A stretch of DNA of 64,000 nt from Byssovorax sp. (GCA_025362495.1 JANYGI010000052.1:1-64000), one strand, 5' to 3'. Shown: positions 50,998 through 60,264, numbered from the stretch's first letter. Made by a program: numbers and translations. Notes: generated by a model not told the origin, from the letters alone.

Positions 50998-52179
50998 TCA
51001 GGCAGCCTTCAGGGCGCGCTTCTCGGCTTCGATGTCCTTCGTGCGCTGCTCGAGCACGTCGGTGCCGAGGTACCGGAACACGTAGATCCCGCCGACGAAC
51101 ATGCAGAGAAAGAGCGCGAGCACCCGCCAGATCACCAGGTAGGCGATCACGTACGGGGGCTGCACCCACGGGCTCATGATCGCGCTCGAGCCGGCCTCGG
51201 CGACGCCGCTCGCGCCCGGCGTCGGCGAGAGATAGAGGGCGAAGTTCAGGAGCACCTGGACGAGGATCACCTGCACCAGCGGCGGCCCGAGCGTGACGAA
51301 CGTCTTCGGTGTCACCGGGAGGCCCAGGCCGAGCAGGATGAAATACGCGACCGCGAAGCGCGAGCAGAAGAACGCGAACGTGAGGAGCTGCGCGGTGAGG
51401 TAGGCGATCTTGCCGCGCTCGAGGTAGATGCGGAAGCCGTGGTTGAACTCGTCGACGCTCTTCAGCAGGCGATCGCGCACGGCGCCGGGCTTGTCGAGGG
51501 CCTTCGTGGCCCACGGTCGGAGCCGCGTCGAGAGCGCGAGTAGACGCAAGAGACCACGGTAAATGAAGCCGAACGGCACCGCGAGGAGCCGGACGAGGGC
51601 CTTGAGCAGCGGGGGATACGCGGCGCAGAGGATCATCGCCGTGAACGACGTGCCCACGACGCCGACGCTGAGCGTGAGGAGCCAGTCGAGCTGCGGGCCG
51701 TCGGCGACGACGAACTCGCCGCGGGCGCGGAGGATGAAGATCCCGATGATCGAGGCGAGGAAGAACGTGGCGGTGCACAGCGCCGTGAGCAGCGAGGCCG
51801 TGGCGACGTCGACGAGGCGCATGCCGCCGTTGGCGAGGACCGCGACCTGCGAGGGCGCCGCGCCGGCTTGCAGGGGCGTGACGCCCGCGCAGAACATCAG
51901 CACGAACTCGGAGATGATCGCCGTGCGGACCTTGAGCTCGGTGGAGAGCACGCGGCCGAGCACGTAGACGCGGAGCCCACCGAAGACGCCCTCTTGCAGC
52001 GCGAGCACCGCCGCGACGAGGAGCCAGAGCGGGTGGAGGTGCGCGAAGCCCGCGGCGAAATCCGCGGGGTGGCCGTGGACCGAGTCTTCGCGGATCGACG
52101 AGTAGAGAAGCCAGGTGAACGTCGCGAGCGTGATGCCCACGATGAGCTGGATCCCGCGGACGATCGTCCGGCGATTCAT
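50998..52179 (-). CDS. YbhN/UPF0104 family integral membrane protein (flippase-like domain)
   Basis: This encodes 393 residues with about eight hydrophobic segments, beginning MNRRTIVRGIQLIVGITLATFTWLLYS. The conserved blocks of the lysylphosphatidylglycerol synthase membrane-domain family are present: LWLLVAAVLALQEGVFGGLRVYVLGRVL, CAGVTPLQAGAAPSQVAVL, and the motif SPTPGASGVAEAG near residue 315. Such proteins are thought to move lipids or lipid-linked compounds across the inner membrane. The neighbouring phosphatidyltransferase gene, upstream on the same strand, supports a role in lipid handling. Confidence 0.85.
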   Translation of the reverse strand: MNRRTIVRGIQLIVGITLATFTWLLYSSIREDSVHGHPADFAAGFAHLHPLWLLVAAVLALQEGVFGGLRVYVLGRVLSTELKVRTAIISEFVLMFCAGVTPLQAGAAPSQVAVLANGGMRLVDVATASLLTALCTATFFLASIIGIFILRARGEFVVADGPQLDWLLTLSVGVVGTSFTAMILCAAYPPLLKALVRLLAVPFGFIYRGLLRLLALSTRLRPWATKALDKPGAVRDRLLKSVDEFNHGFRIYLERGKIAYLTAQLLTFAFFCSRFAVAYFILLGLGLPVTPKTFVTLGPPLVQVILVQVLLNFALYLSPTPGASGVAEAGSSAIMSPWVQPPYVIAYLVIWRVLALFLCMFVGGIYVFRYLGTDVLEQRTKDIEAEKRALKAA

Positions 52180-52207
52180 GATCTGCCGATGCTCGCGAGC
52201 GGCCGCA

Positions 52208-53212
52208 TCAGCGGGCGATCTGCTGGAGGCTGGCGCGGGTGTTCTGGATGGCCTGAGCGCCGAAGACGATGCACGCCGCGGTGGCGAGCAGCGGGCCGCC
52301 GGCGGGGTTCATCGCGAAGCCGGCGATCTTCCAGCCGATGAAGGAGCAGAGCAGCGCCGTGAACGCCAGCAGCGCCGGCTCGACCTTCGGCAGCTGGTGG
52401 TGGAGGCGGAGCGTGAGCATGCGCGTGCCGTAGTGAACGTTGGCGCACGTGGCGAGGGTGACGGCGGCGATCGTCGAGATCGCGCCCGCGGCCGCCGCGC
52501 CGGCGATCGCCGCGCCGAAGGCGATGAACGCCGCCACGGGGAGCACCGTCGCGACGCCGTCGCGCGCGGCGACCCGCTGCATCCCGCGGACCATGCCGAA
52601 GAGGATCGTCGCCACGCACCAGAGGAAGAAGCCGCGCTGCGCGGAGATGCCGAAGAGGCTGACGCGCTCGAAGACGTCGTTCCCGAAGATGGCGCTCATC
52701 GTCAGCGCGAACGAGAGCACCGTGATCGACTCGACCTGGTTCAGGAGGCCGAGGCGAAAGACACCCGTCTGGGTCTGCTCCCAGTAGGTGACGGCGCCGG
52801 CGCCGGGGATGACGAGGGCGATCGTCACCCAGCCCATGGGCGGGAGCCCGAGCGCCATCGCCGTCAGGTAGGCGATGTAGACCGTGTTGAGCGCGTCGAG
52901 GCCGTGATCGAGGAACTCGCCCAGCGCCGAGCACTGGTTGGTGCGGCGGGCGTGCGCGCCGTCGGCGTTGTCGCACCACATGTAGATCTGCAGCAGCACC
53001 ATCGCGCTGATGAACGGCCACCCGCGCTTCGGCCACAGCGCGAGCAAGAGCACCGTGCCGCCGAGGTTGATCAGGTGCCCCACGTGGGTGATCGTGTTCG
53101 GGTTGAGCCGCGCGGGGAGCAGCGGCAGCACCGGATCAACCAGGAACCTGCGGTAGAACGGGAGGAGGATCGATCGGTCGACGACCTTGTACTCGGGCGA
53201 GCCGGCTGCCAT
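52208..53212 (-). CDS. CDP-alcohol phosphatidyltransferase family protein
   Basis: The ATG at 53212 (MAAGSPEYKVVDRSILL) gives 334 residues; frames further upstream are not coding. The catalytic motif D-x2-D-G-x2-A-R-x8-G-x3-D-x3-D is exact, in DNADGAHARR followed by SALGEFLDHGLD (about residues 87-112). Preceding it are LNPNTITHVGHLINLG and six or more membrane segments. It transfers a phosphoalcohol head group onto a lipid in the membrane, as in phospholipid synthesis; the alcohol is unknown. It precedes the flippase-like gene by 28 bases and probably forms an operon with it and the lipoprotein gene. Confidence 0.9.
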   Translation of the reverse strand: MAAGSPEYKVVDRSILLPFYRRFLVDPVLPLLPARLNPNTITHVGHLINLGGTVLLLALWPKRGWPFISAMVLLQIYMWCDNADGAHARRTNQCSALGEFLDHGLDALNTVYIAYLTAMALGLPPMGWVTIALVIPGAGAVTYWEQTQTGVFRLGLLNQVESITVLSFALTMSAIFGNDVFERVSLFGISAQRGFFLWCVATILFGMVRGMQRVAARDGVATVLPVAAFIAFGAAIAGAAAAGAISTIAAVTLATCANVHYGTRMLTLRLHHQLPKVEPALLAFTALLCSFIGWKIAGFAMNPAGGPLLATAACIVFGAQAIQNTRASLQQIAR

Positions 53213-53393
53213 CGCGGGCAGGATACCGCGCCTCTGTCGAGAGGGCCCAGTCCGCCGCGCACTAAATCGGCTGCGAAACGGCCTTCGCGGGCGCGACATC
53301 AGCGCATCCGCCGACGATCTGGCGACGGAGATCGTGAGGGTCGCGTCCGCGGTGTCTGGGCAACCGCGTGAAAATCGCCCATCCTGGACGGCC

Positions 53394-54377
53394 ATGCGTC
53401 CCTGGAGCGTCCGATTTCCCGGCGGCCTCGCGGCTCTCGCGATCCTCGCGGGCGTGTCCGTGGCTGCCCCGCGGCCGGCGCGCGCCGAGACGAGCGCGCC
53501 CGAAAAGAAGCTCGCGAAGGAGATGCTCACCGAGGCGATCGCCGACGAGAAGGCCGGCAAATGCGCCGAGGCGCTCGACGTGCTGCGCCAGGTCGTGCAG
53601 ATCCAGGAGACCGGCGAGGCGCTGCTCCACCTGGGCGAGTGCCTGACGAAGACGAGCAAGCTCGCCGAGGCGCTGAAGACCTGGGAGCACGCCGAGGACG
53701 TGGCCCGCGTCGAGAAGGACCGGGCGACGCAGCAGGCGCTCTTGCCGCGGCTCGCCGCGCTCCGTGGCCGCATCCCCGCGCTGGTGCTGCAGGTGCCGGC
53801 CGACGTGACGGCGGCGGCGATCAAGGTCGATGGTCAGGTGGTCCCCGTCGCGCGCGCGAGCACACCGATGTCGCTCGATCCCGGCGAGCACACCATCGAG
53901 GCGCAGGCGGAAGGGCGCGCGCCGTTCACGCGCAAGATCACGCTCGCCGAAAACGAGAGCAAGGTCGTCGCCGTCGAGCTCACGTCGCTCACGGCGCCGC
54001 CCGCGGTGGCTCCCGGAAAGAGCGGCGGCGTCCCTCTCGGCACCTGGATCGCGGGCGGCGTCGGCGTCGCGTTCGCCGTCGGCGGCGTCGTCGCGTTCGG
54101 CTCGGCGGGCTCGGCGGCGAGCGAGGGCGCGGCCGACTGCGCGAAGCGCGCGAGCTGCGATCCGGCCGCCGTGAAGACGGTGCAGCGGCTCGATGCCGCG
54201 GCGCTCGGCCTGTGGATCGGCGCCGGCGTCAGCGTCGGTCTCGGCGTCACCCTGTTCGTCCTCGAGGCCCGTCACGCGCCGAAGCCGGCGGCGGGTGCCC
54301 TCGTTCGCCCCTCCCTTCGCGCGTCGACGCGGCTCGTCCTCGCGCCGTCGTCGATCGGGCTCGCCGGCACCTTCTGA
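53394..54377 (+). CDS. TPR/PEGA-type membrane protein of unknown function
   Basis: This encodes 327 residues with a signal peptide ending PARAE. Residues 40-120 are helical with TPR-like repeats (EKKLAKEMLTEAIADEKAGKCAEALDVLRQVVQ, ALLHLGECLTKTSKLAEALKTWEHAEDVAR). A PEGA-like beta domain follows (VPADVTAAAIKVDGQVVPVARASTPMSLDPGEHTI). Two hydrophobic Gly/Val segments (WIAGGVGVAFAVGGVVAFG, LGLWIGAGVSVGLGVTLFVL) flank a Cys pair. This layout is very common in Sorangiineae, often beside Ser/Thr kinases; none is here. Function is unknown. The gene is divergent from the phosphatidyltransferase gene. Confidence 0.7.
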   Translation: MRPWSVRFPGGLAALAILAGVSVAAPRPARAETSAPEKKLAKEMLTEAIADEKAGKCAEALDVLRQVVQIQETGEALLHLGECLTKTSKLAEALKTWEHAEDVARVEKDRATQQALLPRLAALRGRIPALVLQVPADVTAAAIKVDGQVVPVARASTPMSLDPGEHTIEAQAEGRAPFTRKITLAENESKVVAVELTSLTAPPAVAPGKSGGVPLGTWIAGGVGVAFAVGGVVAFGSAGSAASEGAADCAKRASCDPAAVKTVQRLDAAALGLWIGAGVSVGLGVTLFVLEARHAPKPAAGALVRPSLRASTRLVLAPSSIGLAGTF

Positions 54378-54578
54378 CCGCCCTCGCGGCCGCGAATGGC
54401 CGGAAATCCCCGCGCAATCGCGCGGTGCTCCCCGAGGTTTTGGCCCTCCCTTCGCGGGACTGGGTACGATGCCGGACGCGGGTGCCGTGATCGGCCTCCT
54501 CGTGTTTGACAGTGCTTTGATCGGGCCGATATCGTGATCGGCCCTCTCCTCCAGAGCGTCCGATCCCCCTTCGCAAAC

Positions 54579-57515
54579 ATGACAAAAGTCCTGGTTTTTG
54601 AAAGCGATTCGTCCTTCGCAGGGGAGCTCCGCGCCGAGCTCGGGCGCCTGGGTTGCTCTGTCCAGGTCGTGGACGACGGCAACGTCGGGCTCCAGGTGGC
54701 CACGGCCGATCGCCCCGATCTGATCCTGCTCTCGATCGAGCTGCCGCGGATGAACGGGTTCTCGGTCTGCAACAAGCTCAAGAAAGACGCCCAGCTCAAG
54801 GACGTGCCGCTCGTGATCATGTCGAGCGAGTCGAGCGAGGAGACGTTCGAGCAGCATCGCAAGCTGCGGACGCGCGCCGAGGACTACGTGCACAAGCCCA
54901 TCGCCTTCGGCGAGCTGCTCGAGCACATCCGCGTCTTCGTCCCGCTCGACGCGGCGCCGCCCGACGCCGGCGCGATCATGATCGACGAGCTCGACTTGAT
55001 CGAGGACGGCGCGACGGTCGACAACACCGCGCCGATCGAGTCGTTCGAGGAGCCGCCGCCGCGCGCCGTGACGATCCCGCCGCCGCGCGCCGCGACGATC
55101 CCGCCGCCGCTGCCGACGGCTCCGGTCGACTCCGAGATCGATGATTTCGTCGGCGGCGCCTTCAGCAACCTCATGGTCGAGGACGAGGAAGAGCGCACGA
55201 TGGTGAAGCCGCTGTCGGCGCTCGGCGCGTTCCGATCGTCGCCGCCAAAGTCGCGCAGCGCGCCGCCGTCCGCGGGATCGGTGCCGCCCGCATCGGCCGC
55301 CGCGAAGCCCGCCGCCCCCGCGCGCCCGGCGGCTGATCCGGCCGAGATCGATCGCCTCCGCACCGAGCTGTCGCGGATGAAGGACGAGGTCGTCAAGGTC
55401 TCGAAGGAGTCGGCCTCGGCGCAGGCCGGCGCCGCTCGCCTCGAGGGCGAGCTCTCGTCGACGCGCGAGGCCACGGCCGAGGTCGCGCGCTTGAAGCGCG
55501 AGCTCGACGAGCTGCGCCGCGCCGCGCCCGCGACGTCGGCCACGCCGAAGCCGGGCGCCGTCTCCAGCCGCGAGTTCCTCGATCTGCGCGAGGGCCTCAA
55601 CAAGAAGGATAAAGAGATCCTCGCGCTGCGCGATCAGCTCTCGCGCAAGGACAAGGAGCTGCTCGATCGCGCCGACAAGGAGCTGGCCCTCGAGCGCGAG
55701 AAGGCCGATCAGGCCGACAAGCTCCTCGAGATCGAGCGCGCGAAGGACGATCTCGACGTGCAGATCGGCTCGCTGCGAGCCGACAAGGAGCTCGCGGCGA
55801 AGCGCGCCGACGACTTCAAGGCCCGCGTCGAGAAGGTGCAAGCGCAGCTCGCGGCGCGCGAGGGCGAGGTCAGCGCGGCGCGGCAGGCCCTCGCGGCCGC
55901 CGAGTCGGCGCACACCCAGGCGCTGCGTGAGTCGGCCGAAGAGCGCCGTCAGGCCGTCGCGGCGGCCGAGGCCGAGGGGCAGACGCAGCTCGAGGCCGCC
56001 GTCGAAACCGAGCGGGAAAACGCGGCAAAATCGCTCGTCGAGTCGCTCGCGGGCGCGAAGGCCGAGCTCAACGCCTCGCTGGGCGAGGCCGCGTCGCAGA
56101 AGGCGCGCGAGCTCGCCGAGCAGCAGGCCGCGCACGAGGCGGCGCTCGCCGCCGCGACGTCGGCGAGCGCGGCACAGCTGCTGGCGCGCGAGACGGCGCT
56201 GGCCGCCGAGCAGGCCGAGGCGCTCGCGACGCAGCACAAGGCGCACCAGGACGCGATGGCGGCGCTCGAGGCCGAGCGCGCCGAGGCGCATGCGACGCTC
56301 CAGAAGGGCCACGCGGAGGCCGTCGCGGCCCTGGAAAAGAGCCACGCCGACGCTCACTCCGCGCTGCAAACCAAGCAGGAAGACGCGCTGTCGGCGCTCG
56401 ATGAAAAGCACCAGGCCGAGCTCGCCGACAGGGAAGCGGCGTGGCTCGAGAGCAAGGCCGCGCTCGACGCGGAGCTCGCCGCGCGCTCGGCGGATCTCGA
56501 CGCCACGCGCGCGCGCCTCGCGATGACGGAGGAGCGAGCCGAAGCGCTCGACGCGACGGTGACCACGCGCAACGGCGAGATCGACGCGGCGAACCAGCTG
56601 CAGATCGCGACGGCGGCCGAGCTCGCGAGCCGCGGCAGCGAGCGCGACGATCTGGAGAAGCAGCTCGCGACGCGCACGGCGGAGCGCGACGGTCTGGAGG
56701 AGCAGCTCGCGGCGCGCACGGCGGAGCGCGACGGTCTGGAGGAGCAGCTCGCGGCGCGCACGGCGGAGCGCGACGATCAGGAGAAGCAGCTGGCGACGCG
56801 CACGGCGGAGCGCGACGAGCGGCAGAAGAACCTCGACGAGCGCACCGTGGAGCGCGACGGCCTCGCCGCCGATCTCGCGGCATCGAGCCGGGAGCGCGAC
56901 GTCCTGCGCGCCGATCTCGGCACGCGGACCGATCAGCGCGACGCCTTCGAGGCCGACCTGTTCGAGCGCACCGAGGAGCGCGAGAGCCTCAAGGCCGAGG
57001 TCGCGAAGCGCGTCGCCGAGCGTGACGATCTGCAGCAGCAGCTCGCGGTGCGAACGGGCGAGCGCGACGAGGCGCAGGAGCAGCTCGCGGCGCGCACGGG
57101 CGAGCGCGACGAGCTGCGGCAACAGCTCGACGCGACGCGGAGCGAGCTCGAGACCACCGAGCAGCAACGCGTCGTGCTCGGGGCGGAGCTCGCCGAGCGA
57201 ACGGCGGAGCGCGATCAGAGCGCGCGCGACGTCGCCCGGTTGACGCCGCAGCTCCAGGAGACGCGCGACAAGCTCGCCGAGACGGAGGCGCGCGCGGGCG
57301 CCCTCGACGGCGAGCTGACGATGCGCACCGACGAGCGCGACGCCGAGCGCTCCGAGGTCACGCGTCTCACCGCCGATCTCGAGCGCGAATCGGCGCGCCT
57401 CGCGAAGGCCAGCGCGCGCTGGATCGACGACCGCGCGGCGCTCGATCGCGCGCGGCAGGCGCTCTCTGCCGCGGTCGACGAGATCCGCGCCGCCGCCGAG
57501 CGCCCCCTCGAGTGA
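54579..57515 (+). CDS. AglZ/FrzS-like pseudo-receiver with long coiled coil
   Basis: This encodes 978 residues from MTKVLVFESDSSFAGELR; an upstream in-frame ATG at 54534 is less likely. Residues 1-122 are a receiver domain of the AglZ/FrzS type: PDLILLSIELPRMNGFSVCNKLKKD and FEQHRKLRTRAEDYVHKPI. The phospho-acceptor Asp is replaced by Ser52, while Lys106 is kept. Residues 125-250 are Pro/Ala-rich and variable. From 260 to the end is an almost unbroken coiled coil of Ala/Glu/Arg/Gln, with 14-residue units (LAARTAERDGLEEQ) between residues about 690 and 860. FrzS and AglZ guide polar motility machinery in Myxococcus; a similar scaffold role is inferred. Confidence 0.8.
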   Translation: MTKVLVFESDSSFAGELRAELGRLGCSVQVVDDGNVGLQVATADRPDLILLSIELPRMNGFSVCNKLKKDAQLKDVPLVIMSSESSEETFEQHRKLRTRAEDYVHKPIAFGELLEHIRVFVPLDAAPPDAGAIMIDELDLIEDGATVDNTAPIESFEEPPPRAVTIPPPRAATIPPPLPTAPVDSEIDDFVGGAFSNLMVEDEEERTMVKPLSALGAFRSSPPKSRSAPPSAGSVPPASAAAKPAAPARPAADPAEIDRLRTELSRMKDEVVKVSKESASAQAGAARLEGELSSTREATAEVARLKRELDELRRAAPATSATPKPGAVSSREFLDLREGLNKKDKEILALRDQLSRKDKELLDRADKELALEREKADQADKLLEIERAKDDLDVQIGSLRADKELAAKRADDFKARVEKVQAQLAAREGEVSAARQALAAAESAHTQALRESAEERRQAVAAAEAEGQTQLEAAVETERENAAKSLVESLAGAKAELNASLGEAASQKARELAEQQAAHEAALAAATSASAAQLLARETALAAEQAEALATQHKAHQDAMAALEAERAEAHATLQKGHAEAVAALEKSHADAHSALQTKQEDALSALDEKHQAELADREAAWLESKAALDAELAARSADLDATRARLAMTEERAEALDATVTTRNGEIDAANQLQIATAAELASRGSERDDLEKQLATRTAERDGLEEQLAARTAERDGLEEQLAARTAERDDQEKQLATRTAERDERQKNLDERTVERDGLAADLAASSRERDVLRADLGTRTDQRDAFEADLFERTEERESLKAEVAKRVAERDDLQQQLAVRTGERDEAQEQLAARTGERDELRQQLDATRSELETTEQQRVVLGAELAERTAERDQSARDVARLTPQLQETRDKLAETEARAGALDGELTMRTDERDAERSEVTRLTADLERESARLAKASARWIDDRAALDRARQALSAAVDEIRAAAERPLE
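56660..56820 (+). repeat. 42-bp tandem repeats inside the coiled-coil gene
   Basis: Units of 42 bases centred on CGCACGGCGGAGCGCGAC recur almost exactly about four times and continue in weaker form to 57120. They encode the 14-residue coiled-coil unit (two heptads). This is an internal coding repeat and has no link with the intergenic array at 28614, despite the same period. Confidence 0.8.
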
Positions 57516-57582
57516 CGGTCACGTCGCGCTGCGTTCCGGCCTCGTTCTGGTCCGGGACGCGCGCGCGTGGTGTAATGCGCCG

Positions 57583-58209
57583 ATGCGGTGTTTCTCGCTC
57601 TTGCATGCGGTGATGGCCGGCGCGGCGCTCCTGTTCGCGGCGGAGGCGCAGGCCGAGGAGGCTCCTCGCGCGCCCACGCCCGCCCCCGTCGGCAGCACGA
57701 TGTTCACGCCCCAGTCCGCCGCCCCCGCGAAGGCGGCTCCGCGCGCGCGACGCAAGGCGAAGCCCGCAGCGCCCGCGGTCGCGCCCGGCACGCCGATCGC
57801 GACGTACCCGTCGTTCCGGCTGCTCGACGATGGCTCGTCGCGCGTCACCGTCGAGATCACGCGCAAGGTCGCGGTCACGGAGCACAAGGCCCGCGGACGC
57901 GTCGTGTACAGCCTCGCCGGCGCCGCCGTCCCCGGCAGCAACAGCCGCCTCGCGCTGCCCACGAGCGTCTTTCACACGCCTGTCGATCGCGTCGAGGTCG
58001 TGGCGCAGGGCGACGGCGCCGATCTGATCATCGAGCTGCGCGAGGCCGTCGAGCCCACGTTCCGCGTCTTCGACACGCCGCGCGGCTCGTCGGTGCTCCA
58101 GGTCGACTTCGCGCGCCCCGCCGGCGACGCGCCCGCGCCCGGGATCGCCCCCGCGAAGCGCTCCACCGAGACGCGGCGGATCGAACAGAACGTCCCCGCC
58201 GACGACTGA
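57583..58209 (+). CDS. Exported AMIN-like domain protein
   Basis: This encodes 208 residues with a signal peptide ending AQAEE. A Pro/Ala-rich linker leads to a beta-rich domain from about residue 78: PIATYPSFRLLDDGSSRVTVEITRKVAVTEHKARGRVVYSLAG, then SRLALPTSVFHTPVDRVEVVAQGDGADLIIELREAVEPTFRVFD and SVLQVDF. This alternates as AMIN domains do, which target proteins to peptidoglycan or secretin complexes. It lies 15 bases before the LptD-like gene on the same strand, so the two probably form an operon and may work together in outer-membrane assembly. Confidence 0.65.
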   Translation: MRCFSLLHAVMAGAALLFAAEAQAEEAPRAPTPAPVGSTMFTPQSAAPAKAAPRARRKAKPAAPAVAPGTPIATYPSFRLLDDGSSRVTVEITRKVAVTEHKARGRVVYSLAGAAVPGSNSRLALPTSVFHTPVDRVEVVAQGDGADLIIELREAVEPTFRVFDTPRGSSVLQVDFARPAGDAPAPGIAPAKRSTETRRIEQNVPADD

Positions 58210-58224
58210 GAGATCGCGCCCCGC

Positions 58225-60111
58225 TTGACGACGCGACCGATCGGGCTCGCGACGATCGTTGCGATCGCGACAATCGCCGCGCCGAGCCGCGCCGCGGGCG
58301 AGCCCGCCGCCTCGGCGATCAGCCAGGCGTTGCCGACGTTCGGCGGTGAGCCGCTCACGTTCCACGCCGGCGCGCTCGACGCCGATCCCGCGCATGGCGT
58401 CCTCGTGCTCGGCGACGGCGTCGAGGTCCGCTTCGGCCGCTATCGCCTCACGAGCGATCACCTGCAGATCGGGGTCGCGGCCGGCGCCGTCTCGTTCGGA
58501 GGCACCGGCCGCGTCGCGCTCTGCCCGTGCCCGGATCCACCGGTCGCGCTCGCGTTCAGCGGCGTGCGGATCGAGACGGCCGGCGATCTCTACGTGCGCT
58601 CGCCGCGCCTCGAGCTCTTCGGCGTTCCGATCTTCTGGCTCCCGTATTTCTGGCTGCGGCCGCCGGATCAACCGGGGCTTTTTTTCCCGACGATCGCCAT
58701 CCGCGGCGCCGACGGCTTGCTCATCGGCTCCGGCGTTCATCTCCCGTTTCGCGAGGCCGACGGCGCCGCGCGCGCGTTCGATCTCACCGCCGCGGGCTAC
58801 GTCAAAGGGGGCAGCGAGCTCGGCGCTCGCCTGACGACGCCCGCGTCCTCCGCGAGCGTCGTGGCCGATCACATCCACGGCGATCGCGTCGTCGTCGACG
58901 CCCAGGGCGCGCTCGCCGCAAGCGGCGCCTCGCTCGCGTGGGAAGCCGACGCGATCCGCGGCGATCGCGCCCGATCCGGGACGATCGATCTCGAGGCGGC
59001 GGCGCGACCGTTCGATCACGCGGCGCTCGAAGCGACGGGCCGCGCCGCCGACGCAGCCACCCTCGGCGAGCTCACGGCCGGCGTTCGAGCGCGCGCGGCG
59101 CGAGGACAGGGCCTCTTCGTCGCGGGCCCGTCGGCGCGCTTCGCCGCGAGCGGATCGATCGGCACGCTGGGTACGTGGAGCACGAACGTCGGCGGCCTCG
59201 TGCTCGGCAACGCCATCGCCGACGTCGCGCTGCCGATCGGTCGCGCCGCGCTCGGCGCCGCGATCGCCGCGCGGCCGGGTCCGTTCTCGCTCGTCGTCGA
59301 CGCGGGCGCGCGCGCCGAGGTCGCCGCCGACGTCGCCGGCGCGCCCTCGCGCGACGCCCGCGCCGGAGCGCGGATCGAGCTTGATTTACCGCTCCGTCGC
59401 GACTTCGCGCGCGGCGACGGCGAGGCGCCCTGGCAGCACCGCATCGCCCCGTCGCTGGCGATCGCCGCCGCCGCCTCGACCCGGCGCGGATCCTTCTTCA
59501 CGCCGCTCGCGCCGGCGTCGTCGCCGGGCGTCGGCCTCGCCGCGGCGGGGCTCACCACCTCGTTCGGTCGCGCCTCCGGGCCCGCCCTGCGCTTGGAAGC
59601 GCGCGGCGGCGCGGCGCTGCGCCGGGGCGGCGCGACGCCGCTCGTGACGGGCCGCCTCACGGCCTCCGCGCCGCTCGTCACGACCTCGGTGGAAGTCGCC
59701 GCCGAGCCCGTATCCCCCGCGCCCGGCTCGGCGCTGATCGGTCGAGCTCGCTTCGGTGACGCCGAGGGACCGAGCCTCGCGCTCGGCCTCGCCGCGCAGA
59801 CGGGCGTGGGGGCGCGGGAGGCGCGTGGGCTCGTCGATCTGCGATCGTTCTCGGCGCCCGGCGACTTCGCTTACCTGGCCGCGGCCGGCTGGACGGGCAG
59901 CGCCGAGGCGTCCATCCCCTGGCTCGGCGTGATGCGCAGCGGCGCGCGCGCCGACGTCGATCTCTCGGCGGGCGCGCTCCTTTCGCTGCGCGGCATCACG
60001 GAATACCGTCACTCTTGCGGCTGCCTCGCGCTCGGCGCGTCGGCCGCGCGCCGCGCCGGGCGCGAGGGCGTCGACGTGATCTTCACGGTCGACCTCGCTC
60101 CCCGGCGTTGA
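58225..60111 (+). CDS. LptD/OstA-like outer-membrane protein
   Basis: This encodes 628 residues from a TTG start (LTTRPIGLATIVAIATI) 15 bases after the upstream stop; a signal peptide ends near SRAA. Residues 40-150 are OstA/LptA-like: LTFHAGALDADPAHGVLVLGDGVEVRFGRYRLTSDHLQI, and then RSPRLELFGVPIFWLPYFWLRPPDQPGLFFP, the classic LptD 'gvPifylPyf' block. The C-terminal 440 residues are Ala/Gly-rich beta strands of a barrel ending GVDVIFTVDLAPRR. It probably inserts lipopolysaccharide or a related lipid in the outer membrane. The four cysteines of Escherichia coli LptD are not conserved. Element B begins at its stop codon. Confidence 0.75.
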   Translation: MTTRPIGLATIVAIATIAAPSRAAGEPAASAISQALPTFGGEPLTFHAGALDADPAHGVLVLGDGVEVRFGRYRLTSDHLQIGVAAGAVSFGGTGRVALCPCPDPPVALAFSGVRIETAGDLYVRSPRLELFGVPIFWLPYFWLRPPDQPGLFFPTIAIRGADGLLIGSGVHLPFREADGAARAFDLTAAGYVKGGSELGARLTTPASSASVVADHIHGDRVVVDAQGALAASGASLAWEADAIRGDRARSGTIDLEAAARPFDHAALEATGRAADAATLGELTAGVRARAARGQGLFVAGPSARFAASGSIGTLGTWSTNVGGLVLGNAIADVALPIGRAALGAAIAARPGPFSLVVDAGARAEVAADVAGAPSRDARAGARIELDLPLRRDFARGDGEAPWQHRIAPSLAIAAAASTRRGSFFTPLAPASSPGVGLAAAGLTTSFGRASGPALRLEARGGAALRRGGATPLVTGRLTASAPLVTTSVEVAAEPVSPAPGSALIGRARFGDAEGPSLALGLAAQTGVGAREARGLVDLRSFSAPGDFAYLAAAGWTGSAEASIPWLGVMRSGARADVDLSAGALLSLRGITEYRHSCGCLALGASAARRAGREGVDVIFTVDLAPRR

Positions 60112-60264
60112 GAGCGCCGAACAAAACCTCCCGTCGCCGGCCGGCGGATCCGCGTCGCGCGCCGGCGTTGCTCGAATTCGGCGTGCATTCGCACGCCTTC
60201 ATTCTCGCGCCCTGGCGCGCTCGCGTCTCCAAGGCCCGCTCGGTCCGGTTTTGTTCGGCGCTCT
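60111..60264 (+). repeat. Structured inverted-repeat element B (154 bp)
   Basis: Perfect 18-bp terminal inverted repeats (AGAGCGCCGAACAAAACC at 60111-60128, its complement at 60247-60264) enclose a core very similar to element A: GTGCATTCGCACGCCTTCAT with hairpin GGCGTGC/GCACGCC. Inner helices GCGCGCC/GGCGCGC (60157/60214) and GAAT/ATTC (60174/60201) match those of element A in place but differ by compensating bases. It starts at the last base of the LptD-like stop codon and may act as a terminator or be a mobile element. Confidence 0.8.

Noticed and set aside
56660-56820. Relation between the 42-bp coding repeats here and the 42-bp intergenic array at 28614
   Set aside because: The sequences are unrelated; the period here comes from two heptads of coiled coil.
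53262-57167. A 1301-residue minus-strand protein
   Set aside because: It lies opposite the AglZ/FrzS-like coiled-coil gene, and its Leu/Arg/Ala repeats mirror that gene's coding repeats.
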